IMG/VR virus record: IMGVR_UViG_3300043436_002834
Span: 20,843-84,842 of that record
Strand: one strand, 5' to 3'
Length of the DNA: 64,000 bases
Source: a virus
Within the stretch, counting starts at the first letter, position 1; every line of letters begins with the position of its first letter. A model generated the notes under the pieces. The model searched no databases. It worked only from the letters and a program-made list of their open reading frames with translations, and was not told where the DNA came from. The translations under genes and the position numbers were made by a program. Below, piece after piece: positions 1-6,740 of the stretch.

Positions 1-521
1 AAGGTGTTACATTTAGTAATTATGGATTTAATGTAAAAATTTCAGATTGTGTTGTTCATGGAAATGGGTACAATCAAACTTTTAATAATATTCCTTATAG
101 TCCAGATTTATTAAACCGAATTACTTTTTTAAATTGTTTATCTGATACAGAATCAGGTCCTTCTTTTTGTTGTTATACTAATGCACCAAATACAGGAAAT
201 ACTTGGAGTTATGGTAATTATATAAATTGTACAAGTTTAATTGGGTTTCCTTTTAACGGATATGCACAAAATAACGGACCTTATCTGCAACCATATCATA
301 TAGGATCATACATTAATTGTTTTGCAGGCAAAAATGACAATAATCAAGACTCATTTAAAAATATTATTTATTTAAATGAATGCAGCATGACTAATTGCAC
401 AGGCTACATTAATGGATCAGGTACAACATTTTTAAAACCTGCTAATTATTCTGCTAACGGTCATATTATAAATGGTTCTACTATAACAATTACAGGTGAT
501 GTACAAATTGTAAATTATTAA
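1..521 (+). CDS. Tail spike/fibre protein, C-terminal fragment
   Basis: An open frame enters from the left edge (first whole codon at base 3) and ends at TAA 519-521, giving the last 172 residues of a longer protein. The fragment is rich in Asn, Gly, Thr and Tyr, with short alternating polar and hydrophobic strands such as YINCTS, YINCFAG and MTNCTGYING spaced 20-40 residues apart. That pattern suits a parallel beta-helix or similar elongated receptor-binding fold. The next genes include a repeat-rich fibre, so a tail spike or fibre that touches the host surface is the natural reading. No catalytic motif is visible here, and the N-terminal virion anchor lies outside the window. Family is inferred from composition and context only. 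Confidence 0.6.
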   Translation, partial: GVTFSNYGFNVKISDCVVHGNGYNQTFNNIPYSPDLLNRITFLNCLSDTESGPSFCCYTNAPNTGNTWSYGNYINCTSLIGFPFNGYAQNNGPYLQPYHIGSYINCFAGKNDNNQDSFKNIIYLNECSMTNCTGYINGSGTTFLKPANYSANGHIINGSTITITGDVQIVNY

Positions 522-533
522 TAAATTAAGAAC

Positions 534-866
534 ATGAAAACATATAATTGGAATACAAAATGGGTTATTAAAGTACCTGTACAAATTACAAGTTTAGAAC
601 AAGCTGTACTTTCTTCTAAAGTTAAAGAAAATGAAGAAGAAAGAAAAAGTGTAGGTGATTCTATAATGGCAAGATCTGAGATTGAGATGACAGCAGCAGA
701 AAGAACTAAATTAGAATCTTTTTTGTTAAAAAAATTAGAACTTAAAAGTAAAACAGGTCTTGAATTTATAAGTTGTTACTTTCAAGCAGATATTGATGAA
801 GATATTATTTTTGGACATGTTATGTTCCGTAAAAATGATAAAACTGAAATTAAAAATTTTAATTAA
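534..866 (+). CDS. Hypothetical protein (110 aa)
   Basis: I do not recognise this protein. It is a 110-residue soluble protein with an aromatic start (TYNWNTKWVIKVPVQ), a long charged helical middle (about residues 30-75, rich in Glu, Lys and Arg) and a strand-rich C-terminus. The start ATG follows the preceding stop by 12 bases in an A-rich stretch, and the next fibre gene begins 6 bases after its stop, so the three genes are probably co-transcribed. A position between two fibre-like genes suggests a fibre accessory or chaperone role, but nothing in the sequence proves it. Confidence 0.7.
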   Translation: MKTYNWNTKWVIKVPVQITSLEQAVLSSKVKENEEERKSVGDSIMARSEIEMTAAERTKLESFLLKKLELKSKTGLEFISCYFQADIDEDIIFGHVMFRKNDKTEIKNFN

Positions 867-872
867 TCACTC

Positions 873-2141
873 ATGGCATCAAATATAGATATTACCGGTC
901 AGTATACTATTAATGGAGTACCTATTGGCGGAGGAGGCGGAGGAGGTCTTCCTCCTTATTTAGAAACTGATGATACTACATTATCTGTTTGGAATAATGG
1001 TACAGGTAATATTAATACCAATACTGTATTTGGTGAATCTGTATTATCTTTTAATACAACAGGATCTCAAAATGGAGGATTTGGTTTCTCTGCTTTAAAT
1101 TCCAATACTACAGGTTTTTCAAATATAGCCTTTGGACAACTTGCTCTATCATCTAATACAGTAGGATATGCCAATGTTGGCATTGGAGATATGTCTTTAT
1201 TGGCAAATCAAATAGGTAATAATAATATTGCTATTGGAGCCGCAGCATTACAAAATTCTAGTAATCAAAACGACAATATTGCCATAGGTACTGCAAGTTT
1301 AGCTTCATCTAATACGTCAACTAATTTAGCTGTCGGCAATTATGCATTGCAAAATAGTCAAGCAATTAGAAATTTGGCTATTGGTTACTATGCACTTAAT
1401 AATCATCGTTTTGGTCCTGATAATCTAGCTATCGGTGCATATGCATTATTAAATAATTACGATGGTCAAGAGAATATAGCTATTGGAACTTCTTCTTTAG
1501 TTGGTAATACTTCAGGAGATTATAATATAGCTATTGGATTTAATGCTATGAGTAATTCTAATGATTCTCAATATAATATTGCTATAGGTAGTTTAGCATT
1601 ATCTCAAGGTGTTACTTTAGGTACTGATAATATTGCAATTGGATACCAGGCTTTGTATGTTGGAGCAAATAATTCGTATAATAATATTGCCATTGGTAGA
1701 AAAGCATTGCAAGCTGCAAATACATCATCTAATATTGCAATCGGATTGCAAGCTTTAGAAAAAGCAACTACAGGCGATTCAAATTTAGCTATGGGTACAC
1801 TCACAGCACAGAATCTTACAACGGGTGCAGCTAATGTAAATCTTGGCGCTTCTGCTAGTCCTGCTTTAACTACAGGATCTTGGAATGTAGCAGTAGGTGT
1901 TGCAGGTATGGGTACAAATGCAACAGGATCAAGCAACGTAGCAATAGGTGCATCGACAAGTATTCCTAATTATAGTAGTTGTATTGTAATTGGTAGAGGT
2001 GCAACTGCAACGGCTAACAACCAATTTGTTGTTGGGTCTGCTACATATACTTCAGGCGCAGTAACAACAGAGACTGTAGCTAGTACAAGAACATGGTCTG
2101 TTGTAATCAACGGTGTAGCAAGAAAAATTTTATTAGCATAA
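873..2141 (+). CDS. Repeat-rich tail fibre with YadA-head-like repeats
   Basis: The 422-residue protein opens with a short segment and a glycine run (residues 19-25). About 17 copies of an N-[IVL]-A-[IVF]-G core then follow at roughly 20-25 residue spacing (SNIAFG, NNIAIG, DNIAIG, ENIAIG, SNVAIG and so on), each usually followed by a small-residue AL or SL. This resembles the left-handed beta-roll repeats of YadA-type trimeric adhesin heads (SVAIG type). The last 40 residues, ending in TWSVVINGVARKILLA, look like a strand-rich tip or trimer-closing segment. The likely role is a trimeric host-binding fibre. The repeats keep the amino acid core while codons vary. Exact virion location is inferred. 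Confidence 0.75.
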   Translation: MASNIDITGQYTINGVPIGGGGGGGLPPYLETDDTTLSVWNNGTGNINTNTVFGESVLSFNTTGSQNGGFGFSALNSNTTGFSNIAFGQLALSSNTVGYANVGIGDMSLLANQIGNNNIAIGAAALQNSSNQNDNIAIGTASLASSNTSTNLAVGNYALQNSQAIRNLAIGYYALNNHRFGPDNLAIGAYALLNNYDGQENIAIGTSSLVGNTSGDYNIAIGFNAMSNSNDSQYNIAIGSLALSQGVTLGTDNIAIGYQALYVGANNSYNNIAIGRKALQAANTSSNIAIGLQALEKATTGDSNLAMGTLTAQNLTTGAANVNLGASASPALTTGSWNVAVGVAGMGTNATGSSNVAIGASTSIPNYSSCIVIGRGATATANNQFVVGSATYTSGAVTTETVASTRTWSVVINGVARKILLA

Positions 2142-2159
2142 TAATTAATATATTTGAAC

Positions 2160-2372
2160 ATGGAATATACACAAGAAGAAGTTACAAAATCAATTAATGC
2201 TGCATATGATAGCGTGCATTTAATTAATGAACTTAAAGCTAAAGAAACACTTACTGAATTAGAAGTGGCTATTTTAGACAGAAATGAAAGACATATTAGA
2301 ATTATGTTAGAAAAAGAGTGGTTTGTTGAAGGACTAACTGCTGAACAAAAAACTGAATTAGAAGCAATATGA
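2160..2372 (+). CDS. Hypothetical small protein (70 aa)
   Basis: A small acidic, helical protein starting MEYTQEEV. The frame can be extended to a TTG at 2154, but the ATG at 2160 is the more likely start. It sits 18 bases after the fibre gene and its stop overlaps the ATG of the next gene (ATGA), implying translational coupling. The sequence is dominated by Glu, Leu and Lys and predicts two or three helices. No family is recognised. The position directly after the fibre suggests a fibre-assembly or tail accessory protein, without direct support. Confidence 0.65.
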   Translation: MEYTQEEVTKSINAAYDSVHLINELKAKETLTELEVAILDRNERHIRIMLEKEWFVEGLTAEQKTELEAI

Positions 2373-2527
2373 ATCCAGAACAAGCACTTACAATTTTAAA
2401 ACAAGCTATAGATAAAGGATTTACGGCTGGTTTATATTCAATGCAGGATGCTGCTGTAATTTTACAAGCATTGACTACATTAAATTCTTCTGCTGCGCCA
2501 GAAACAAATTCAAATCAAAAAAGTTAA
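2369..2527 (+). CDS. Small hypothetical protein (52 aa)
   Basis: A short ORF whose ATG overlaps the stop of the preceding gene by four bases (ATGA) and which ends at TAA 2525-2527. The 52-residue product begins MNPEQALTILKQAIDKG, continues with a second hydrophobic helix (MQDAAVILQAL) and ends in a polar Ser/Asn tail. Two amphipathic helices separated by a Gly-containing turn suggest a small helical-hairpin protein. The overlap with the upstream frame supports it being real. Function unknown. Confidence 0.6.
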   Translation: MNPEQALTILKQAIDKGFTAGLYSMQDAAVILQALTTLNSSAAPETNSNQKS

Positions 2528-2566
2528 ATTATCTTTTAAAGATAATTTTGCTTCTTATATATTTTT

Positions 2567-2577
2567 TTTGTATATTA
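2567..2577 (+). promoter_or_regulatory. Candidate promoter motif TTTGTATATTA
   Basis: A T-run followed by G and then TATATTATAG lies 15 bases before the ATG at 2592. The same TTTG plus TATATT core recurs in other intergenic gaps (near 13682, 20117, 23317 and 36269), which argues for a shared regulatory signal ahead of the membrane-protein cassette. It does not match the Bacteroidota -7 box exactly. Confidence 0.35.
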
Positions 2578-2591
2578 TAGATATAAGATCT

Positions 2592-3086
2592 ATGATTAAA
2601 AAAGAAAATATATCAATAATCTTGACCCTTTGTTTAGGGGTAATGTGCTTTATCTTAATTCTAAGAGAGCCAAAACAGGTTTACCCTGTATCTACTCAAA
2701 AGACAATTGAAAAACGCATAGAAGGCAAAGAAACTATTATTAAAGAAAAAGGTAAGGTTATTGACAACAGTAACCTTATCATTTCTGAACTTAACAATGG
2801 TCTTTTTGATTTACAGTCACAATTAGATGCTGTAAAAAATGCAAAAGATACTTTTAACATAGTACAAATCCAAGATACTATGATCCATGTGTTATATCGC
2901 AGGGATAAAGAAAAAGATGTGATTATAGCCGCGCAGGATACAATTATTCAAGCTCAGCGCTATATTATCAATTCAAAAGACACCATCATTGCTTCTAAAG
3001 AACTAGACCTTAAAAAAATTAAGCGACAAAGAAATTTGTCCTTATTGCTCAATGGAATATTAACTGCAGGATTGATTATAAAATGA
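2592..3086 (+). CDS. Membrane-anchored coiled-coil protein, spanin-like
   Basis: The product is 164 residues from the ATG at 2592; a TTG at 2568 would lengthen it but lies inside the promoter-like motif. Residues about 7-24 (ISIILTLCLGVMCFILIL) form one membrane segment. A long charged coiled-coil-like stretch follows (about 30-145), containing repeated KDTII/QDTII motifs, and a hydrophobic C-terminus closes the protein. Single N-terminal anchors with periplasmic coiled coils are typical of inner-membrane spanins (Rz-like). It is the first gene of a lysis-type cassette. The final hydrophobic segment is unusual for Rz and leaves a structural or signalling membrane protein possible. Confidence 0.6.
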   Translation: MIKKENISIILTLCLGVMCFILILREPKQVYPVSTQKTIEKRIEGKETIIKEKGKVIDNSNLIISELNNGLFDLQSQLDAVKNAKDTFNIVQIQDTMIHVLYRRDKEKDVIIAAQDTIIQAQRYIINSKDTIIASKELDLKKIKRQRNLSLLLNGILTAGLIIK

Positions 3087-3346
3087 TGGAAATTACACAA
3101 CTCATACAATGGGGTCTTATAGCTGTAACAGGAGTTATTGGCTACTTTCTAAGAATGATTCACACAGATGTTAGAAACAACACTGAAAGCCTTGGAAAAC
3201 TAAAAGGAAAAATTGAATTAGTGGAACAAGAATCTCGACTCAAGTACCAGGCTATTCAAGAACAAACACAGTTAGAGATTAAAAATCTTGCTAGAACTGT
3301 AGGAGAACTATCAGATGCAGTTAAACAATTAATTTTACATAAATAA
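3083..3346 (+). CDS. Small membrane protein with coiled coil, holin/spanin-type
   Basis: An 87-residue protein whose ATG overlaps the previous stop and whose own stop overlaps the next ATG. Residues about 5-24 (TQLIQWGLIAVTGVIGYFLR) form one membrane helix, followed by a charged coiled coil to the end. This N-in single-span layout with a helical tail is seen in class III holins and in phage membrane-associated lysis proteins. It sits in a row of five overlapping membrane-protein genes just upstream of an endolysin. Which member is the actual holin cannot be decided from sequence. Confidence 0.55.
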   Translation: MMEITQLIQWGLIAVTGVIGYFLRMIHTDVRNNTESLGKLKGKIELVEQESRLKYQAIQEQTQLEIKNLARTVGELSDAVKQLILHK

Positions 3347-3537
3347 TGGATACAGTATCAACAGCACCGGACTTTGGAGTATTTGCTCAATTAGGCGATT
3401 ATGGTCCGCTAGGATTAGCCGTATTAGCTCTTGGCTATGTTGCTTGGTTATTTATTAAGAGATATCTTGATGATAACAAAAGAATGAAAGAGGAGCTTGA
3501 TGAAAAAAAAACAACAAAAAGAAAACCTAAGAAATAA
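3346..3537 (+). CDS. Single-span membrane protein, holin candidate, paralogue 1
   Basis: A 63-residue protein with one membrane helix (about residues 20-38, LGLAVLALGYVAWLFI) after a short FGVFAQLGDYG lead, ending in a strongly basic tail (KKTTKRKPKK). The helix and its lead closely match the next gene, which shares the core [LF]AVLALGY, so the two are tandem paralogues. Short single-span proteins with basic tails beside an endolysin are commonly holin or antiholin. Its start overlaps the upstream stop by one base and its stop overlaps the next start. Confidence 0.6.
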   Translation: MDTVSTAPDFGVFAQLGDYGPLGLAVLALGYVAWLFIKRYLDDNKRMKEELDEKKTTKRKPKK

Positions 3538-3779
3538 TGTCATTTGGTCCCTTTGAAGTATTAACGCAGTATGGGGTATTAGGCTTTGCTGTCTTAGCAC
3601 TGGGTTACTTATGCTGGATGTTTTTAAATAAACTACTCAAAAGTGAGGAAGAATTAAAAGCAAAAGTTGAAGAACTAGAAGGTGATTATAGAGATGACCT
3701 AGAAAAAAAGCTTGAAGAAAGCACTGAAAGTTCTAAAAGTTTAAAAGAAACTATACTATTGCTTTTTGGTAAAAAATGA
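3537..3779 (+). CDS. Single-span membrane protein, holin candidate, paralogue 2
   Basis: An 80-residue protein with one membrane helix (about residues 13-31, LGFAVLALGYLCWMFL) followed by an acidic, coiled-coil-like tail of about 45 residues. It is a tandem copy of the preceding 63-residue gene in the membrane part, but its tail is acidic to mixed where the other is basic. Holin/antiholin pairs often differ mainly in charge outside the membrane, so a paired action is possible. Overlaps with both neighbours show tight coupling. Confidence 0.6.
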   Translation: MSFGPFEVLTQYGVLGFAVLALGYLCWMFLNKLLKSEEELKAKVEELEGDYRDDLEKKLEESTESSKSLKETILLLFGKK

Positions 3780-4156
3780 AAACTAGACTATTTCTGATAG
3801 CGGGTGGTTTTATTCTACTTGTAGTATTGCAGATATTCTCAAGTGGGCACGGACATGTTGTAGTTGTAAAAGATAATGTAAAACTTACAGGAGAAAATAA
3901 ACAACTTTCAGTTGCCAATACTAAATTAACTAAGAGTGTAGGTAAATTAAAAGCTGCAAATAAAGAGTTGGTGGAAGATAAAGCCAGTTTAGAAGAAATG
4001 GTTTCTGAAGTAATAGGAGATCTAGATTCAACCCGCAGTGTAGTTAAAGATATTAAAAAGGAGTTAGCAAATGAAAAGGATATTGTTCGTAGGCAGTCTA
4101 CTGGTAAGCAGTTTGAGTTCCAGCCAATCACGCTACCCACTGCAGACGGTAATTGA
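3776..4156 (+). CDS. Inner-membrane spanin-like protein (i-spanin type)
   Basis: A 126-residue protein with an N-terminal membrane anchor (about residues 4-21, LFLIAGGFILLVVLQIF) and a long periplasmic-type coiled coil (about 30-105) rich in Lys, Glu, Asn and Leu. This is the classic Rz (i-spanin) architecture: inner-membrane anchor plus a rod reaching toward the outer membrane. The next gene starts inside it in another frame, at 4071, an arrangement reminiscent of Rz/Rz1. It sits directly upstream of the two-span holin candidate and endolysin. Assignment is by architecture, since spanins diverge too much for sequence recognition. Confidence 0.6.
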   Translation: MKTRLFLIAGGFILLVVLQIFSSGHGHVVVVKDNVKLTGENKQLSVANTKLTKSVGKLKAANKELVEDKASLEEMVSEVIGDLDSTRSVVKDIKKELANEKDIVRRQSTGKQFEFQPITLPTADGN

Positions 4157-4622
4157 AGGTGACTCAGTAGTTATACTTACAAAGGGACAGGCTGATACAA
4201 TTAATGATATTTTTGAAAGCCAAAAAAAGAAACTAGCTGATACTAAAACACAATTGTTCTTAAAGGATTCTTTGTTAAAAGCTAAAGACTCTTTATTAAG
4301 AATTATTTATAGCAGAACATCAGATTATGAACAGTTAAAATCTGATTACCTGTCAGCAATGTTTTTTCTTGATTATGTTGAAACTTGGATATATGACAGA
4401 GCAGTAGAAGGAGCTTGGATATACTATTCATATGACAGCAACTGGATTGAAGCTATGGATCTATCAGAATACAAAGTAAGAAAGAATGATCAAACCGGAG
4501 ACATATTCTTTTATAGAGCAGAAAATTGTCCTCCGGAAGACAAAAAGAAAAATGACTATCCAAAAAGAGGATGGGAAAAAGAAGTAGTATTACCAAACAG
4601 ACCTAAAATAAATAAGTTATGA
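4071..4622 (+). CDS. Secreted protein overlapping the spanin-like gene
   Basis: A 183-residue protein that begins within the preceding gene in a different frame, overlapping by 86 bases. It starts with a good signal peptide (MKRILFVGSLLVSSLSSSQS), then a helical segment with KDSLLKAKDSLL repeats and a Trp/Tyr-rich C-terminal half (VETWIYDRAV, GAWIYYSYDSNW). The nested start recalls Rz1 o-spanins, but there is no lipobox Cys near the cleavage site. If it is the outer-membrane partner it must attach in another way. It could instead be a periplasmic accessory lysis factor. Downstream spacing to the holin-like gene is a four-base overlap. Confidence 0.6.
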   Translation: MKRILFVGSLLVSSLSSSQSRYPLQTVIEGDSVVILTKGQADTINDIFESQKKKLADTKTQLFLKDSLLKAKDSLLRIIYSRTSDYEQLKSDYLSAMFFLDYVETWIYDRAVEGAWIYYSYDSNWIEAMDLSEYKVRKNDQTGDIFFYRAENCPPEDKKKNDYPKRGWEKEVVLPNRPKINKL

Positions 4623-4888
4623 AAAAGTTTTTTAGAGAGTTAATCTCAGACGACAACAACATTAATGAGCAAGCCTTTGTAGGGGTTGTATCATTTTTTG
4701 CTATGGTATTTGTATTATTGACAGATGTAATTACAGGAATCATTGGTAACGAACTAATCATTAAAGAATTTATCTTTGATGGATTTATGTTACTAACTTT
4801 AGGAGCATTTGGAATTACCACTGCAGGAAGAATTTTAAAGCTTAAAGAAAAAGCTAAAAAAGATGAAGAAGTAAACATTGAAGAATAA
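4619..4888 (+). CDS. Two-span holin-like membrane protein
   Basis: An 89-residue protein with two hydrophobic helices (about residues 20-41, GVVSFFAMVFVLLTDVITGI, and about 52-70, FIFDGFMLLTLGAFGITTA), a short charged N-terminus and a charged acidic/basic C-terminal tail. Size, two spans and tail match phage holins, and the endolysin gene follows 15 bases later. The start overlaps the upstream stop (ATGA). Among the five membrane proteins of this cassette it is the strongest holin candidate, which would form the inner-membrane lesions that let the endolysin out. Confidence 0.65.
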   Translation: MKKFFRELISDDNNINEQAFVGVVSFFAMVFVLLTDVITGIIGNELIIKEFIFDGFMLLTLGAFGITTAGRILKLKEKAKKDEEVNIEE

Positions 4889-4903
4889 TTAAAATAAATA
4901 ACA

Positions 4904-5368
4904 ATGCAATTAAGTAAAAACCTATCACTTGCAGAAGTAACAAGAAGTGAAACTGCTAAACGTAGAGGAGTAAGCAACATGCCAACAGAAGCGCATATTG
5001 CAAACTTTAAATTATTAGCTGAGAAAGTGTTTCAGCCAATCCGTGAACACTTTGGTGTTCCAATTCATATTTCATCTGGATACCGCTCTGCAGCGTTAAA
5101 TAAGGCTATTGGCGGAGCAGCCTCCAGTCAACATTGCACAGGAGAAGCGATTGATATTGATATGGATGGTACATCAATTACCAATGCGCAAATCTTTAAC
5201 TACATTAAAGATAATTTAGAGTTTGATCAACTTATTTGGGAGTTTGGTACAGACAAAAATCCTGATTGGGTACATGTATCTTATGAGTCAACTGGTAAAC
5301 AACGCAAGCAAATGCTTAAAGCTGTTAAAACATCAACAGGTACAAAATACTTAGTTTACAATGGCTAG
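4904..5368 (+). CDS. Endolysin, M15-type zinc peptidase
   Basis: A 154-residue protein made of a single peptidase M15-like domain. The family signature is clear: SGYRS at 58-62, then H77-x-x-G-x-A-x-D84, then WVH124, giving His77, Asp84 and His124 as zinc ligands, with Glu113 (IWEFG) the likely catalytic acid. M15A enzymes cut peptide bonds of peptidoglycan (L-Ala-D-Glu or D-Ala-D-Ala type), so the protein would degrade the host wall at lysis. There is no signal peptide, consistent with release by a holin. It follows the holin-like gene by 15 bases and overlaps the next small basic gene by eight bases. Confidence 0.88.
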   Translation: MQLSKNLSLAEVTRSETAKRRGVSNMPTEAHIANFKLLAEKVFQPIREHFGVPIHISSGYRSAALNKAIGGAASSQHCTGEAIDIDMDGTSITNAQIFNYIKDNLEFDQLIWEFGTDKNPDWVHVSYESTGKQRKQMLKAVKTSTGTKYLVYNG

Positions 5369-5654
5369 AAATTCATTAGCTGGAAAATCTACTGGCACAA
5401 GTAAATCTGCCAAGTATTTTGCTACTCATCCGGAAGCACGCAAGAAGAAGAATGCATATAATAAAGAATATCATTCTAGTCCTTCGCGTGTTAACTATAG
5501 AGAAGAGTTGAATGCAGCTAATAGAAAGTCAGGTACTTATGGTAACAAAGATGGTAAAGATAAATCTCATACTAAATCTGGAAAACTAGTAAGTGAAAAA
5601 GCTTCTACAAACCGTGCTAGAAATGGTAGAGGCGGTAAACCTAAAAGAAAATAA
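5361..5654 (+). CDS. Small basic conserved phage protein
   Basis: A 97-residue, strongly basic protein (Lys, Arg, Asn and Ser rich) with the pattern KSAKYFATHPEARKKKNAYN, then NREL-like and NAANRKSGTYGN segments, and a C-terminal TKSGKL...STNRARNGRGG tail. As I recall, this pattern (S-A-x-Y, HPEARKKK, NRxSGTYGN, SHTKSGKL) recurs in small proteins of many large phages. It overlaps the endolysin gene by eight bases and is followed directly by a terminator, so it ends the lysis operon. The charge suggests nucleic-acid contact, possibly as a virion or packaged-DNA protein. Function is not established. Confidence 0.7.
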   Translation: MARNSLAGKSTGTSKSAKYFATHPEARKKKNAYNKEYHSSPSRVNYREELNAANRKSGTYGNKDGKDKSHTKSGKLVSEKASTNRARNGRGGKPKRK

Positions 5655-5684
5655 CACACCCTTTTGAATTTTATTTCATTAGCT

Positions 5685-5710
5685 AAGGCCCTCACATAGA
5701 GGGCTTTTTT
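5685..5710 (+). terminator. Rho-independent terminator after lysis operon
   Basis: GCCCTC (5688-5693), a five-base loop ACATA and GAGGGC (5699-5704) form a perfect six-pair GC-rich stem. Flanking A/T pairs extend it, and a run of six T follows. It closes the operon ending with the small basic gene. Confidence 0.87.
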
Positions 5711-5714
5711 ATTT

Positions 5715-5741
5715 AAACATTTATTAGTTAAACATTTATTA
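5715..5741 (+). repeat. Tandem direct repeat upstream of promoter
   Basis: AAACATTTATTA occurs twice (5715-5726 and 5730-5741) at a 15-base period. It lies between the terminator and the -7-like box. Such short direct repeats just upstream of a promoter can bind an activator or repressor. An 18-of-19 match to TAGTTAAACAT-TATTATT also occurs at 13649-13667, ahead of the scaffold gene. Confidence 0.6.
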
Positions 5742-5742
5742 T

Positions 5743-5750
5743 TATATTTG
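5743..5750 (+). promoter_or_regulatory. Candidate Bacteroidota-type -7 box
   Basis: TATATTTG matches the Bacteroidota primary-sigma -7 consensus TAnnTTTG and lies 22 bases before the ATG at 5772, right after a terminator. No clear -33 TTTG is visible at the usual spacing. The place, between operons, supports a promoter for the packaging genes downstream. Confidence 0.5.
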
Positions 5751-5771
5751 ACACAATAAATATTTAAAATT

Positions 5772-6020
5772 ATGTCAGAACAAACCAACCAAGAAACAGA
5801 CAGAGAATACACTGAAGCTGAGTTAAATGCAATGCGTGAAAAAACCATCAAGTATTATGCTCAGCAAAAAAAAGTATTGACTAGTCAATGTGAAGTAGAA
5901 GAATTAAAAGCAAGAATTAAGAAAGCACAATTTGAAGCATTTGATTATACAGTTCGCATGATGCAGATCAATCAAGCTATAAAAGAAGCAGAAGATGAAG
6001 TAGAACAAAAATCTGAATAA
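5772..6020 (+). CDS. Hypothetical coiled-coil protein (82 aa)
   Basis: An 82-residue acidic, almost wholly helical protein (many Glu, Gln, Lys and Ala; heptad-like spacing from about residue 15 to the end). It is the first gene after the terminator/promoter at 5.7 kb and lies two bases before the HTH-like gene. I recall no defined family. Its lead position in the packaging operon suggests a small assembly or regulatory partner. Confidence 0.65.
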   Translation: MSEQTNQETDREYTEAELNAMREKTIKYYAQQKKVLTSQCEVEELKARIKKAQFEAFDYTVRMMQINQAIKEAEDEVEQKSE

Positions 6021-6022
6021 TT

Positions 6023-6388
6023 ATGGCCAAGGCATTAGTAGTAAATAAGCAAGTGCCTTTATCTTTAAAAGAAGTAATTAAGTTTCAAATAAACATGTAT
6101 TGCTTTATTAATAAGATAAGGCTTAGTCCTGCGCAGTTAGACTGTTTATCATTGCTAGGACTTTATGGTGACATCAATATGTCTGATTTTTGTGCGGAAG
6201 TAGTATCTGAAGAAATTTTTGGAAATGTACAGACTACTAGAAACTTTATAACCAAATGTGTTAAAGAAGATTTAGTTACGCGCAGTGGATTAGGTAATAA
6301 AATTGTATCCATAAATAAGAAATTAGAGTTATTAACAGAAGGCACAATTTTACTTAACTTAAAAGTGTATCACGTTGAGACCAACTAA
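6023..6388 (+). CDS. Probable winged-helix/HTH-like protein
   Basis: A 121-residue protein with a basic N-terminus, a hydrophobic helix (about 18-33) and a helical core that reads like a helix-turn-helix or winged-helix unit: SPAQLDCLSLLGLYGD, then NVQTTRNFITKCVKEDLVTRSGLGNK, then strand pairs. The central part (TTRNFITKCVKEDLV) looks like a recognition helix followed by a wing. It could regulate transcription or take part in packaging-site recognition near the terminase genes. The downstream IHF-like gene starts inside its 3' end (14-base overlap). HTH assignment is by pattern only. Confidence 0.5.
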   Translation: MAKALVVNKQVPLSLKEVIKFQINMYCFINKIRLSPAQLDCLSLLGLYGDINMSDFCAEVVSEEIFGNVQTTRNFITKCVKEDLVTRSGLGNKIVSINKKLELLTEGTILLNLKVYHVETN

Positions 6389-6740
6389 AGCAAAAGAGTT
6401 AATTAAAAAAACTGCAGAAGAACTTAACTTAAATGAAGAACTAGTTAAGGATGTTGTAGATTTTTATTATTCAGTTGTTGTAAAGAAAATTGAAAACTTA
6501 GAAACAACTACAATATTCTTACATGGTTTAGGGACTTTAAGACTAAGCAGAAAAAAATTAGATTTTCAAATTAGAAATCTTAAAAAACTGCTAGATAGTA
6601 ACTCTCAAGAAGACTTTAAGAAAGTGGTTAAGTATAACCTTTCTAAAGCTATGCTTGATAGCAAAGAAAAGGCATTAGAAATGTGTAATGATTATTATAA
6701 GGAATTATATGAAAAGCGTTATAAAGATTTGGAAAAATAA
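6375..6740 (+). CDS. IHF/HU-like DNA-bending protein
   Basis: A 121-residue protein starting, apparently, at TTG 6375; no in-frame ATG or GTG fits better. The N-terminal helices (KELIKKTAEELNLNEELVKDVV) and the strand following them (TTTIFLHGLGTLRLSRKK) fit the HU/IHF fold, where the G-x-L/F-G-T-L/F-x-x-x segment begins the DNA-contacting sheet. The C-terminal 45 residues are a charged helical extension beyond the usual 90-100 residues. IHF-like subunits are a conserved gene of crAss-like phages. A role in DNA bending for packaging, replication or transcription is likely. It overlaps the genes on both sides. Confidence 0.75.
   Translation: MRPTKAKELIKKTAEELNLNEELVKDVVDFYYSVVVKKIENLETTTIFLHGLGTLRLSRKKLDFQIRNLKKLLDSNSQEDFKKVVKYNLSKAMLDSKEKALEMCNDYYKELYEKRYKDLEK

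Noticed and set aside
873-2141. Possible CRISPR-like or tandem DNA array
   Set aside because: Repeats are in-frame protein repeats with varying codons and spacing; no constant DNA repeat and spacers.
2154-2159. TTG start for the 70-residue gene
   Set aside because: An ATG six bases later gives the natural start; the same sequence TATATTTG is more like a promoter-box coincidence.
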